A DNA stretch of 64,000 bases. It comes from Anthostomella pinea. Taxonomy: Eukaryota > Ascomycota > Sordariomycetes > Xylariales > Xylariaceae. Under the pieces are notes generated by a model, which had not been told where the DNA came from, searched no databases, and was given only the letters and a program-made list of their open reading frames with translations. Shown in pieces: positions 21,640 through 32,596 of this stretch; the stretch's first letter is position 1, and every line of letters begins with the position of its first letter. The stretch is from NCBI GenBank assembly GCA_963556695.1, contig CAUWAG010000007.1, forward strand, positions 3,782,001-3,846,000. Reading direction: 5' to 3'. A program made the position numbers and the translations under genes.

Positions 21640-23146
21640 CGGCGGGCGGAAAAAGCCCGCAAACATCATTTCCTCGGCAGGAAAGGCGGAAGTCAGTGCC
21701 CGAGTGGGAGGGCACATTGCCATGATACAGCGAGCCCTCACCATGGCAGCGCGTGCGGTGCTCCCCATATGGCGGACCAACCCTACCTACACGGTCTACA
21801 GAGACGCTGGACTCCCAACGGCGGAAGCAGCTCTGGGCCAGGCCCTGTGGCGCTTTGCGTACAGGCGGCAGAGTCCTTCAAGGCATGGTTTCGAACACTG
21901 CCCCAGAAGATGTGGTGATGTTCTCGGACGGATTAAAGGACAAAACATGCATAGGATACGGCTATGCGGTCTACCAAGGCGGGCAACTCCTCGCCTCAAA
22001 TAAGGGCCGCCTACACCCGTGCTCCATCGTATTCGATGCGGAAGTAGTAAGAGCCTGGAAAGGGCTCCAGTGCGTTACCAAGGCCCCTCCGGAGCTGAGC
22101 CAGCGCCGGATCTGGGTATGCGTGGATGACACAGGGGCGATCTGGGGGCTCCGCGGCGACGCCGCGGTCTCCTGCCAGTGGGCCTACCTAAAGTTCCACG
22201 CTGGGGCGGGAATCCGGAACGTTACTGACAAGTGGTGTCCTGGCCACTGCAACGTCCAAGGCAACGAGCTTGCAGACAAGCTGGCTAAGGCCGGCTCCAA
22301 GCTGCCTGTCATCGACAGCGACTGCACCCCCACAGCCTACGGCATCAAGTCCATAGCGCGAATGAAGGGAGTTGCGGCTCGTGAGAAATGGTGGGACAAG
22401 GCACAAGCAACACTGTCGTCTCGCTACAAGGACTGGAACCTTGGTTATCACCTGCACTGTTACGAGGAGCTACAGGTGCTTACAAGGCCAGCACTACATC
22501 ACCATCTCGCCATCCGCACAGGGCACGGCGACTTTGCCTGGTAACACGACAAGTTTGGACACCCAGACGCCATCCGTGAATGCTCTTGCGGGAGAGCAAA
22601 AGCCCCGGAACATATCGTTCACTGCCGGAAATCCATCAAGCAGTTCAAGAAATGGCCCCTGGGCCCCTCCCGGCAAACTACCAGACCGGAACGACAGCGC
22701 TACTTCTGTAACATTATGGACAATCCTACAGGTTGCCGTGAATTACTCGTAGTTATAACATTATATAGTGGCATCTACCCTCGTCACTGAGAGCAATAGG
22801 TTTTCCTTTTGTTTAGGTGGCGTCCGGGGCATCTACTTTATATCTCCTTCCTTTGTGGTGCACTTGCACGTGAAGCAGGAGCACCGACTCTGCAGAACTT
22901 GCCTTACAGCGCGAATCAAGTTATTTGAATTTGGGGATATGCTATGAAACTAAGCATTGGGAACGACGTCCGCACCATCCCTCACCCAGAGGAGGGGGTC
23001 ACGATGGGAACCGCTGCTTAGATGCAGTGGCTGTTTACGAACGAGACCTGCTAGCTAGGCAGCTGTATGTATATGTATAGTATGAGACCTAGCCTAGCAC
23101 GCCCGCGCGCCCTTTGAACAACAACAACAACAACAACAACAACAAC
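21640..23146 (+). mobile_element. 5'-truncated Tad-type LINE: RNase H region and (AAC)n tail
   Basis: The segment opens in the linker between reverse transcriptase and RNase H (VLPIWRTNPTYTVYRDAGLP, about 21760). The RNase H domain follows in frame 21753-22544: FSDG (first Asp), DAEVVRAW (Glu), CVDDTGA (Asp) and WCPGHCNVQGNELAD (final His/Asp). A TAA at 22542-22544 interrupts before a zinc-knuckle-like tail (CSCGRAKAPEHIVHC). A non-coding 3' region then leads to ten AAC units at 23117-23146, typical of a LINE tail. The 5' truncation is normal for LINE insertion. The copy is dead. Confidence 0.8.
23117..23146 (+). repeat. (AAC)10 microsatellite, LINE 3' tail
   Basis: Ten uninterrupted AAC units follow GCGCGCCCTTTG. 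Position and orientation fit the simple-repeat tail of the LINE fragment. Confidence 0.85.
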
Positions 23147-24866
23147 CCCATTGAAGCCAGGAGTACGGCTACTGACGAATGGTCTAGGACCGATCAAGGT
23201 CGTTTTACTAAGAACTATATGCCACCTGGTTCACCTGGAAATGGTCTTTGTGTATGGGTCTTCTAGTGGTGGCTTAGCCTGGTATTAAGTTACCACTTGT
23301 TGTAGCACAGCTATACCCCGGGGATTGCAACATCTCCGATGAAGAACAGCTCATTGATGTGGGGTTTAAGGCATCACATGAGTTCTCTTGCATGCTTACG
23401 TGTCATTCTTGATACGCCAATCATAGCTCCAATGCTGTCCCAACTCTCTGGGAGCCCCTGCACCTGGCAGCAAAAGCATCTTGGGTGTAAGGGGTCCGGT
23501 TCGACATAGTCTAAACTTGAACTACCTCCTATATAGGTCTTTGCCCGGTTAATCTAAGATCAGTGGGGGTATTGCCTGCTGAAGAGTCGTGATCGTCTAG
23601 CACCCCTCCTCCCTCCTCCTCCCTCCTAATCTTCAATGTCTAAAGCCAGGATAAAGGTCGTTAACAAGCGAGGAAAAACTTGGCTTGCGTAACCAAGGCT
23701 TATATACCCCGTATTTACTTAGAAATGGGACTTTGAAATTTATATAAAGCATATTGCATATTGCATTGATCTGATAAGATTGACATAGTACCCACGTCCA
23801 AGCTTATATTCCAATCATTTCCCAAGTCCACCCGTAGTCATTCCTTCCCGTTGGTTCTAATACAAACCTATTTATCTTATATATGCATATGTGGTCGCCA
23901 AGGGCAGCCGCTCTTGCGGTGTTTGCAGGTGTACATCACGTAAATCAGTTGGAAACCTTTCCTTCCACCTCTAGTTCAGCGAGGCTTTTAACAACCAAAT
24001 TGACTTTTAAAGCAACTTTGTTCATTATACTGTCACGGCGTGTAGCTCCAAGCACCTAGGTATCCAGGCTACTTGGTCCTACCGCCCTGTCGGCTCGACG
24101 GTCATCGGCCGGGGAGTCTGGTACAAGTTTCAACAGCATCACGCTATTAGATGTTAGTTTCAAGGCCATCTTCGACAGGCATGAGTTCATAGCCGACAAG
24201 TCCTGTTTAGGTTCCTAGAGGCTACCTTTTGCATTTGAAGGCCACACCAGAGACCCCCATTGATGTTGATCAATGAGTCGGGCGCCCGTATTCAGTCTCT
24301 CCACCAAGCCTCACGCCGCCCAGCAGGTTCCCTCTGGCCAATTGGTACTTCGTTGGCCCTGTCTTGTGGTATTTCTTCGTGGTTCCGATCGAGGCTCCGA
24401 CATTCGGGTGAGCAAGATCGTCGGCTTGAGAGCCTTTCCCGTAGTTCTCGAATCTTGTTCGTGACAGAACATGCTTGTTTTATCGGTGCCTTAATGATAG
24501 CGGAGTCGATGGAGCAGCGCGCAGGAATTGATCGCAGCTGAGCGGCCGGCCTTTGGAAGACGCGAATGCATTGGAGGCTAACAGGTACTGTGAGCAGTCC
24601 ACGGCTACCATGGGTGGATTGTCTCAACGTACTGAACCTTGGGGTCAAAGTCGGAGCCGGCGCGGCAAGATGGCATACTTGCAAAGTTGCGAACATATCA
24701 GGACGAGAGATCAGGTCAAAAGTGGGCAAGTCGCGACCATGGACAAAGCAATGAATTAACTCCATTGTGGTTTATAGGTGTACGAGCGTACGGCGAGGAA
24801 CGCGTCTGGCACGAAAACGTGAAGAGCATGGCTCTGCCTGGCGTGTGAGTCCTTTCACAGGGGAAG
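23147..24866. other. Long stretch without a supported gene
   Basis: 23600-23900 is AT-rich. CTCCTCCTCCCTCCT at about 23608 is a short pyrimidine run. Frames at 24292-24765 on the minus strand have no recognisable domain and may be 3' flank of the next gene. Confidence 0.35.
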
Positions 24867-26933
24867 TCAGGGGTCTATCTCTCGTACTAGAACGACAGGG
24901 TGTCGGCCCAGGGTCGTCAACCACCTGCCAATGATATCCGGCCACAGTGTCCCTAGGCCAACAAAATGGTACTGCCGGCCTGTTCTAGCGAGCAGGGTTC
25001 TTGCATAACTACAGAAGACATCCGACTGTGTTGTAGCCCCGCGCCGGGCTTCAAGCTCACTGGTCGAGTAGGAGATAATCATGTCTGTGTACCCAGTGGG
25101 AAGACACTGTTTGGACACTGCAAGCGCGGCCTGCCATGCATCCAAAGCAGGTTCCACCTGCCCTTCCAGGTGAGTCACCATGGCCAGCCCGAGGCGGGTA
25201 GAGAGATGGTGTATCCTGCCGTAAAATGTGGCAGGGAAAGTAGTGTCGGCCAGCCGCTGGAAGATGCTGCGAGAGACCTGTAGCGAGCTCCGGTCCAAGG
25301 AATCCCCCTTCATGAGAGTATGCATGCACCTGAACAGGTGCGCATGTGCCAATGCGAGCTCGACCAGTGCGACACCTCTTTTCGTTGCTCTGGTGGCAAG
25401 GTGCAGATCAAGCCGCTGTATCGCTTCATCATATTGGCCAAGCTCACAAAGCACAGAGCCGAGAAGTGACGTGTTCTTGCTGTTGTCATGCGGTAGAGAT
25501 GTGAGGATCCCATGAGCTTCTTGGAACCGACCTTCACACCGGAGGATCCTGGCCTGCATAAGACTTACGCGCCCGCTTTGGACACCTCCCAGCGACGACA
25601 CACGGCCGTGCCAGGAGGGATCGAAACTTGCCAGGTGCTCCCAAGCGGACGCCAGGGCATTAAGACAGATGCATTCCCGGGCTTGAAGGAGGGAATTTTC
25701 GACGGAAAATGCATGAGATCGGTGGTCAACTACGGGGAAAGGGGCATTCTGCCGGCTTGGCTCTTGGTACAGATGGGCCAGTTCGGACCTCCTCACGTCA
25801 AGCATTGCGACCAGGAAACCCCGCTCGACGGCGTGGTTCACTACAGAGACTGCGTCCGATGCGATCGAGATGGCTTTGGATTTCCACGGCTTATCGCGGA
25901 AGTACGAAGTTGACAAGCATGTCTCGATTAGCTGCACGAGGCATGTTTGGTCGACCAGCGTGGCGATCTGCAAGTCACCCAGGTAGGAAAACAGGTTCTC
26001 GACCTGTGGTTGCAGCGACTCGCACTGATCCATGTAGCTGAGTATGCGGGTTATATTAGCAACTCGGAAGCGCGTTCGAGACATGCCGCTGCCTTACCTC
26101 GCAGGTTCAAGACCATAGTACTTGGGGAAAGCGTGAGCGACAATCCTGCAAGCTTCGACAATCCAACCCTTCTGTTCAAATCGTTCCCGTAGGAGGTCTG
26201 CTGTGCAAGGATCCATGGTGATTCTGCCCTCTAACCTGCGTACAAAGCCAACATACTCCAGGCGGGCCAGGGCCTCATTGAACTGCTCGATGTTGGCGAT
26301 CGAAGAGTGTAGCCTGGGCTCGACGCCGACAGGCTCACCGTTTGTACCCCATGTCAGTGACGGCTCTCGTGCACGACGGATGATGCTTGTCGACATGGTC
26401 GGCCCTAGGCATCGTATGATGCTTGCTAGATTCTGACACTTGGGTTCGAGTCTGTCCAGGATCCGCGTCAGCCAGCCACTCATTGATCGGTTGCACGGGA
26501 ACGTGCTTGCCCGCATGATGAGCTGGAGTCGGGATTCGTCGGAAGCACGGTTGAGGAGGAAATCTAACACCTCACGGCTACGAAGATTACGATGCGCATC
26601 GAAGGTAGCGTAGAAGATGCCAGCCAGAGCAACAGGCCCGCCACGGCTGAACGACGAGTGAATGAGGTCAGCTCTCGGGGTTTCCAGGGTGCGCGCATCA
26701 AGTGTTCGTTTTAGGACATATGCCCTGGAATAGTTCTCCTGGTTCCCCTGGAAAGCCAGGAGCGCATCCCGGACAGCGCGCTCGGCTTGTAAGAAGTCCA
26801 AAGTATCAGGGATGTACTGTTGACACTGGAAGAACGCATCAGCTAACAATCCACGCACGGCGTAAGGCTGCTGCTGCATAGCAGTCGCTATATCCAGGGT
26901 ACCGCCGTTGTCGCATATACAAGCTAACTGCAT
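24867..26933 (-). CDS. Winged-helix plus TPR part of an NB-ARC/TPR-type receptor
   Basis: Exon 1 is 26933-26098. The 60-nt intron has donor GTAAGG, branch TTGCTAAT and acceptor ACTCAG, and exon 2 is 26037-24867. The join keeps the frame (668 residues). Around residues 195-280 the sequence has the winged-helix pattern that follows NB-ARC in fungal STAND receptors: ALARLEYVGFVRRLEGRITM, then RIVAHAFPK and CESLQPQVENLF. The remaining residues, about 290-660, are TPR-like helices (for example EGRFQEAHGIL and CELGQYDEAIQRLD). There is no P-loop or NACHT/NB-ARC nucleotide-binding core upstream, so either the receptor is truncated or the missing half lies elsewhere. Such proteins act in self/non-self recognition in the cytoplasm. 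A diverged copy of the tail lies at 42090-42325. Confidence 0.7.
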
Positions 26934-27537
26934 GGCTGGGGTAGGTAGGATTGGGTGCCTTGTTCCTTAACACGCCGGGTACAACCACCTGGCGTTGTGA
27001 ATGAGAAGCGGAGAAGAGATTGTGGTGTGGGAGGCTCAGTAAAAGCGGGACTAAACTGGCAGGGGGAATGCAGAGTTGTCTTGCTTATATAATCTTTTGC
27101 CGTTTCGAGACTAACCTAGTACCGCAATACCAGCGACACCTTGTCACAGCTATCTTGCGCGAATTGATCGGTCGGTCCTAGTAATCGACCTGGAGAGGAT
27201 CCGCCCTCACCGCTAGATGGCAGACGAAGCCCTGTAATATGACCTACTCTGGGTACCTATACAACGGGTCGTACTGTGGTCGGGCGTAAACACATGAGTC
27301 CTAGGCTAGGATGTAACGCATCCGACGGCCCACTGAGAGGGGCGGTTGGCAATGGATATAACTGTGCGCAGTTATAAGAAAGCACTTCAGACCGAATTGT
27401 AGCTGGTTCTGTTACATGGCCTTCATTTCTAACACACGTTTGACAAAGGAAGCCTTACTTATCAATCCCCTTCGAGTCGAATCAGTAAAATCACACTGCT
27501 CTAAATCCTCAATCGATTCTCACCATTACCCTGCAAG
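26934..27537. promoter_or_regulatory. Divergent promoter region
   Basis: These 604 bp separate the receptor gene start (26933, minus) from the Cys-rich gene start (27538, plus). No specific element is recognised. Confidence 0.35.
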
Positions 27538-27870
27538 ATGTCAGCCAGTCCAACCGGGTCAGCCAGTACAACCGGTAAGAAGCACCTAAAAGAGTAAAGA
27601 CAAGTGGATACTAAAAGAAGCAAAGCCAACCAATACGAACGAGTTCTAGACATGGATAATTCAGCTGCTCAATCCCTTACACACAGCAATTCAACGACTT
27701 CGGGTTCTGCCTGCGCCGTTTGTTGTAAGGGCTGTGGTTATGGTACCTGTAAGGAACTTACCTGGCAATGCGAAACAGCTTGGGGTAAAACATGCTGTAT
27801 ATTAGGTGGTGTCTGTATTGTGATTGGAGGTCTTGGTCTATGCGGTGTGTGTGACCAAGTGTGCCACTGA
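27538..27870 (+). CDS. Small cysteine-rich protein, 85 aa
   Basis: ATG at 27538, exon 1 to 27574, intron 27575-27649 (donor GTAAGA, acceptor TCTAG), exon 2 to 27870. The join keeps the frame. The N-terminal 33 residues are Ser/Thr-rich. The rest holds twelve cysteines, including two CC pairs, and a Gly/Ile/Leu/Val-rich segment (GGVCIVIGGLGLCGVC) hydrophobic enough to insert into a membrane. There is no N-terminal signal peptide, so it is not a typical secreted effector. The layout recalls cysteine-rich transmembrane (CYSTM-like) stress proteins, but this is an analogy only. The minus strand carries no competing gene. Confidence 0.6.
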
Positions 27871-28295
27871 TTGTTGAGTGGCACTGGGGTACCTCGACTA
27901 TGGGGAGTTGTGCATGATTGAGACGTCCTCGAGGGAACTGCCGGAAAACCAGCCATCCGGCCATTCAGTCATTCGTCACCCAGTCTAGTCGACACTACCC
28001 CACGGTGTGGGGAGCATGGTATGAGCAGGACTGGAGTGGCAGGGGGAAGGGGTATAGACCTGTTAATAACATCCGTTTGGTTACTAGCCGATTCGAGACT
28101 AGGCAATTCCGCCGCGCATAGATGATAGCGGCCCGCCGCATGTAGTCTGGCTTCATCATATCGTATACGGGGTCATGGGCATCTCTGTTTTCCGCAGAAC
28201 GCTGGGGACAACCTTGCTGGTGGTTGCAACTACAAGAAGGTCGACCTTGACGCAGCTGCAGACCACCCTGGCAACAACTTCCTACCCAACTTCCC
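27871..28295. other. Intergenic stretch
   Basis: No gene is supported. This is the presumed promoter of the 28296 gene. Confidence 0.35.
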
Positions 28296-29018
28296 ATGGC
28301 TGACGAATCATGGTTGGCGGAGATGGCGCTCTCTAAACGAATCCGTGACCGCGGAGGAGACCATACTAAACTCATCGAAATTCCATCATGGAAAGTCAGG
28401 ACCTACGCAGAACATACCCGCAGCTACGAAATCCGAGTTGCGGTTCAGGGACACCCACTAAACAACAAATATTACGCACTATGTCCAGATATCGGCCATC
28501 TCTTCCATGCATCCTATCCTACTTGGTCCATTCCAGTGCCCAAGGACGACGCCGATCGACTTGCGCATTGGGCCTCTTTTTCAATCCCCAAGGATGTGTT
28601 CCTCGTCTGGGCAGAGAAACACTCGATGCCCGACAAGACGAGCTGGAAAGACATCCGGGTGGAGACATCAACGCATTTGATACTGGATGCAAACGACCTG
28701 GAACGATACAAGATTGTGACGGCCGAGAAACTCAAAGAGCTTGTCTCCTTATTCTTTGCAAAGCGCGTCGAACGGCATACACGTAAGAAAAGTCGACGGC
28801 ATCAATACAAGGCCCGGCAATTGCTCTTGACGGTTATGATGGAACGAAAATCGCATGCAGCTCTCGGCACTCGGTACCCCGCGAAGCTCCGTATCGATAA
28901 TTGCTTGATCTTTCAAGATGACCCTTTTGGCCGGCCACTGGCAGCGAATCGCTTTCGGGGTATTCGGTTTGGACCGGGCAGGGGTGTCAAGCCGCTTGGT
29001 ACATCGGGCCGTGCGTGA
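28296..29018 (+). CDS. Orphan protein, 240 aa
   Basis: This is a single frame from an ATG at 28296 in good context (TTCCCATGG). It is a basic protein with a mixed alpha/beta pattern in residues 1-150. A basic cluster, RHTRKKSRRHQYKAR (about 165-180), could be a nuclear localisation signal or nucleic-acid contact. The last 60 residues are Arg/Gly-rich. There is no signal peptide, membrane segment or known domain. It is convergent with the minus-strand gene ending at 29139. Function is unknown. Confidence 0.62.
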   Translation: MADESWLAEMALSKRIRDRGGDHTKLIEIPSWKVRTYAEHTRSYEIRVAVQGHPLNNKYYALCPDIGHLFHASYPTWSIPVPKDDADRLAHWASFSIPKDVFLVWAEKHSMPDKTSWKDIRVETSTHLILDANDLERYKIVTAEKLKELVSLFFAKRVERHTRKKSRRHQYKARQLLLTVMMERKSHAALGTRYPAKLRIDNCLIFQDDPFGRPLAANRFRGIRFGPGRGVKPLGTSGRA

Positions 29019-29138
29019 TTGCTGTATTCCGGAAGACTGCGCACGCACACGTTCGGCATGACAGGTTTCAGTGTTGAGGTTGGCGATGCAACGGAGATCA
29101 TGCATTTACTGTCAATGGTGCTGGGTAAGGAATGAGAA

Positions 29139-29868
29139 CTAATGTACATCCGCTTCCGCCTTGACGCGCTTGCTGCAACCTTGAAGATCAAGATCACTAT
29201 CGCCCGCGCGCTTTCCTGTTTTTGGCTGTTGAACCGTGCGATATCCCCTGTGAAATGCTTCTTCGTGCAAGCTCTCAGTCAGGAGAACGAGAAATTCTTC
29301 CACGTCCCTCAAGGAGTACTCTTCGCCACCAAGCTTGTGTTCAGTGCTGCCATAGGCGACCGCCGATATGTATTGAGAGATACCAGCCTTCAACCTGTGA
29401 GTGGCGATAGTCATTTCGCTTTGAAGTATCGCAGAGTAGAACCGTACGTGGCCCTTTTCCAGTTCCGGATAGTTCGTAACCCGACTTATTTCGAGCTCTT
29501 GGATGCGCGGCCAATTCGTCAAGTGTCTGCCGTCAATACCCGACAGGTCGTCGGAAAGCGCTTTGGACAACTCATGGTACTCGCTGACGAGTTCGGCTCG
29601 TTGTTTCTCGGTTAGCCGCAACTGGTCGGCAAGATAGGCCATCGGCAAGTCTTGGTCATTAGGACGGCCCCCCCTGGATCACGTGCTCGGCCTGTTGGCT
29701 CCGGAGTTGCTGCATACGCTCGTTTTGGTGTCTTTTCAGGGTGTCCTGGATCTGAACGAGGTGCTCTTGTCGGAGTGGTTCATGTTCATCCTTGATCTCC
29801 TCTGAGGTGGCAACTGAGTCGGGGCTGCGAGGCACGGAGATGGTAACAGGACTGGATGGTGACGCCAT
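29139..29868 (-). CDS. Orphan coiled-coil protein split by a G7 homopolymer
   Basis: The ATG at 29868 opens a frame that ends 70 codons later, just past a run of seven G on the sense strand (plus-strand C run at about 29667-29674). Removing one G would join it to the 29648-29139 frame and give about 242 residues. Both halves look like one protein: a Ser/Pro-rich start, a coiled coil (RQEHLVQIQDTLKRHQNERM), then a helical domain and a basic NLS-like end (GKRAGDSDLDLQGCSKRVKA). A homopolymer miscount in the assembly is the simplest explanation. A true frameshift is the alternative, and no intron fits. Function is unknown. Confidence 0.6.
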
Positions 29869-30461
29869 GATGCATGCTCTGTGAGAGCTTCGGGGGTTCG
29901 TGCGGTGTTGTGGGTAGATGTCACAGTTTGATTGCTAGTGACTCTAGAACGATTGACGAGAGAAACTATGAAGCTAGCTAGAAGACATGGTCATATATAT
30001 AGGGGTCAATCCTGTGAGGCTATCTAGCGCCGTAACATACCTTTTCACCTTATAAGTATACTGGCAGCTTGTCGGGGCGAAGTCAGCTTGAACCCTTTCC
30101 TTACTAGGATCAAGGTTCGAATCGTGAATTTGACAGCAACTAGCGTCTGCCTCACCGGTTGGTCTCACCGACCGGTCGGCTGCGTGGACTAGCTAGGTAT
30201 CGTATCTCAGATCGTTTGCATCACCCGCATGAGGGGTCGTACAAACCTCATCCCCCCTCCCCGACCCAAGAAGGGTGGGATCCTGCTGGGAGTTGCATGC
30301 GTCAGTAGGCACGACATTATTGGTCTTGCATTGCATGTGCCTACACAAATTACATGGGATATTGGCTCATGACCTCAGACGTGTTTGCACTTCCTTGACA
30401 CCTTCATAAAACCATGCTGGCACCCACTTATCCCGACGTTAACGTGATGTAGCAGCCCATC
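29869..30461. promoter_or_regulatory. Divergent intergenic region
   Basis: These 593 bp lie between the minus-strand coiled-coil gene and the plus-strand 30462 gene. A GGTTCGAATC box at 30113 resembles a polymerase III B box but no tRNA can be folded around it. Confidence 0.3.
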
Positions 30462-31001
30462 ATGTCTGTTTGTCCTGCGACAGATCAAGCGCACTCACAA
30501 ACCGTCTCGGACCTTGTTCAACAGGTACTCGATCATCATGACATCAGGAAGGTGGCCGAGGGAGGGGTTTTGCAAATTCACCTTGGGTGTATCAACAAAT
30601 CGGTCTCCATAAACGTGTCTCCCCAAATCAGACCCAAGTTGAAGGTTCAAGAAGACGAATCCCGCCTTCTAGCCTCGGACCATCCCATCTCTTGGGGTAG
30701 AGGGCCTAATGAGGCAAAGAACATGGAAGCACACCGAGCCGCGTTGGAGGCCTTTCTGAAGAGCGGGTCTACTTCCGACTCCTTGACCAATAAATGCAGC
30801 TTTGTTGAAGCAGTAAGTGCGAAAAAATCCTGTCGCCTACTTGTTCTTATTGATTGCAGCAAAGATGAAGCGGTGGCTTGCGGCAAAGGTTCGGCTTCGA
30901 CGGGAGAATCAGGTAGCGAGTTAGTTGGACCTCAGGTGGAAGACCGAATTGGCACCCTTAGCTCCCCTTATGAAAAAGTGGTCGGCGTGCGATCTGATTA
31001 G
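30462..31001 (+). CDS. Possible orphan protein, 179 aa
   Basis: This is a single frame from an ATG at 30462. It contains a helix with DLVQQVLDHHDIRKV and a hydrophobic stretch CRLLVLIDC. Composition is normal and there are no breaks, but there is no domain I recognise. Plausible splice donors inside (for example AG|GTACTC at about 30522) mean the real structure may differ. This is a weak prediction. Confidence 0.4.
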   Translation: MSVCPATDQAHSQTVSDLVQQVLDHHDIRKVAEGGVLQIHLGCINKSVSINVSPQIRPKLKVQEDESRLLASDHPISWGRGPNEAKNMEAHRAALEAFLKSGSTSDSLTNKCSFVEAVSAKKSCRLLVLIDCSKDEAVACGKGSASTGESGSELVGPQVEDRIGTLSSPYEKVVGVRSD

Positions 31002-31382
31002 TGCGGAAACTTTCAATCCCGGTCCGGCGCTAGACCGTGTATGGTAGCGGGACTGGCTGGCTCTCCAGGGCTCCTGGCAGGCTGGCAGCACACGGACCAA
31101 CCTTCGCGTCATGAACTTCTCTTCCACCTCCTGGGTGCGCCGCCACACAGAAGCTTGAATGCTGATCGCGTCTCTGATTTAATTCGCTCACAGTAAATGC
31201 ATGTGCTACTCGACGGATTACCTAATGCTGCCGCCTTACCAGCCAATGAAATGCGGCCAACTGGCCGCTCGGGCCACCCTCGTGGTTGAAAAGGGGCTCG
31301 CCCCCTGGACTGGCATGGGGGTCACTGACGCGATAACATGAACGAAGCGACGAGCATAGAGGAGAAAAGGACTGTATCGGAT
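31002..31382. other. Stretch without a supported gene
   Basis: No gene is recognised. This is the 3' flank of two convergent frames. Confidence 0.35.
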
Positions 31383-32474
31383 TTACCAAGTGACTACTAG
31401 AATCTGGTTTGGATGGCGTATAAGCTGCTTCATGTCCTCACAGCTCACAAGCAGATCTCGCTCCTCAATAGGGTCAAAGCCAACAAACTTCCCAACAACG
31501 TCCTCGTTCTCTCGCCCACCCTCAAATCGAAACTCAAGTGTCTCCCCTTCCCCGTTAACTCGCACATGCACTGAGAGGAACTCGCGTACCTCCCACAATG
31601 TCGCCGAGATACTAGGGTCGACGTCCTCTTGCCGCAGCCCCTCCCGGACATGAAGCCCTTCTAGATCCAAGTCATCGCATGCCCAATGTCGCCTATTGAT
31701 ATAGAACGTGTAGGTCTCATCGTCCATATCTACTTCGACACGCTGGATGCGTAGCGTAGCTTGGCGATCATATGGCGGTGCTTCGGGCACCTGGTCTCGG
31801 GGCTCTGGAGTGTGCTCCCTCTCTAGGGCAATAGTGAGGTCGATTGGGTTGTTGCGACTCCCATGGGGGTGTGCTATAGAAGGTGTCTTCTCTCCCAGGA
31901 ATATTTCCCAGACACGCTCATCAGAGTCCATCTCGTCAAGAGAGGGGTAGTCGTTGAACAGATCGGATGGTTCGCCCAAGTCCATTGAGGAGCCGCTAAT
32001 GGCGCTCCATGACTCAGAGGCAGCAGTGTCGGGAGCTCCGTTTAGGCTCATTGTAGGGTCGTCAGGAATGATGTTCCAGAAATCAGGGTTGCGGCGATCG
32101 TCGGGGTCAGCGTCGAACAGGTCCCGTGAGAAGTCGTCAATGGCGCGCCATGAATCAGAGGCAGCAGTGTCGGGAGCTCCGTTTAGGCTCATTGTAGGGT
32201 CGTCAGGAATGATGTTCCAGAAATCAGGGCTGCGGCGATCGTCGGGGTCAGCGTTGAACAGGTTCCGGGAGAAGTCGTCAATGGCGCTCCATGAATCAAA
32301 GGCAGCAGTGTTGGGAGCTCCGTCTAGGCTCATTGTAGGGTCGTCAGGAATGAGGTTCCAGAAATCAGGGTTGCGGCGATCGTCGGGGTCAGCGTCGAAC
32401 AGGTCCCATGGGAAGGCAGGGTCCCCTGAGAAGGCAGGGTCCCAGGAGATATTCTGGTGTCGGACTTGACTCAT
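31383..32474 (-). CDS. Repeat-bearing orphan with PIDLT motif (paralogue of 35169-36035)
   Basis: This is a single frame of 363 residues from an ATG at 32474. Residues about 10-155 are three near-identical 47-residue repeats with the core DLFDADPDDRRNPDFWN. An acidic segment follows with NPIDLT (about 215), the core of a SUMO-interaction motif. The C-terminal 130 residues are a beta-rich domain with YDRQATLRIQRVEV and VHVRVNGEGETLEF. The same motifs occur in the same order in the gene at 35169-36035, which lacks the repeats. The two genes are thus diverged tandem paralogues of an unrecognised family. There is no signal peptide or membrane segment. Nuclear action through SUMO binding is an inference from the motif only. 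Confidence 0.75.
   Translation of the reverse strand: MSQVRHQNISWDPAFSGDPAFPWDLFDADPDDRRNPDFWNLIPDDPTMSLDGAPNTAAFDSWSAIDDFSRNLFNADPDDRRSPDFWNIIPDDPTMSLNGAPDTAASDSWRAIDDFSRDLFDADPDDRRNPDFWNIIPDDPTMSLNGAPDTAASESWSAISGSSMDLGEPSDLFNDYPSLDEMDSDERVWEIFLGEKTPSIAHPHGSRNNPIDLTIALEREHTPEPRDQVPEAPPYDRQATLRIQRVEVDMDDETYTFYINRRHWACDDLDLEGLHVREGLRQEDVDPSISATLWEVREFLSVHVRVNGEGETLEFRFEGGRENEDVVGKFVGFDPIEERDLLVSCEDMKQLIRHPNQILVVTW
32010..32420. repeat. Three tandem 141-bp coding repeats
   Basis: The word TGA.TCA.AGGCAGCAGTGT recurs at 32010, 32151 and 32292, an exact 141-bp period. The copies differ at only a few positions, so the expansion is recent. The period is a multiple of three, so the reading frame of the gene is preserved. 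Confidence 0.9.
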
Positions 32475-32596
32475 AGCGGTTCAAGTGGGTGGTCGTGTGA
32501 AAAGTGAGGGTAAAGAGGGAGAGTTCATGCAGCGAGGAGAGGGGGGATTTTCGGGTTTAAATATCACTCTATAGCCCCTGGCTCGGGGGCATCCTT
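32475..32596. promoter_or_regulatory. Upstream region of the repeat-bearing gene
   Basis: Contains TTTAAATAT at about 32558, which could serve as a TATA element for the minus-strand gene. Confidence 0.3.

Noticed and set aside
24292..24765. 157-codon minus-strand frame downstream of the receptor gene
   Set aside because: It has no domain, no good start context and low protein character. It is probably a chance frame in the 3' flank.
31954..32469. 171-codon plus-strand frame opposite the repeat-bearing gene
   Set aside because: It is repeat-driven and antisense to a frame with a paralogue. Only the minus-strand protein shares motifs with 35169-36035.
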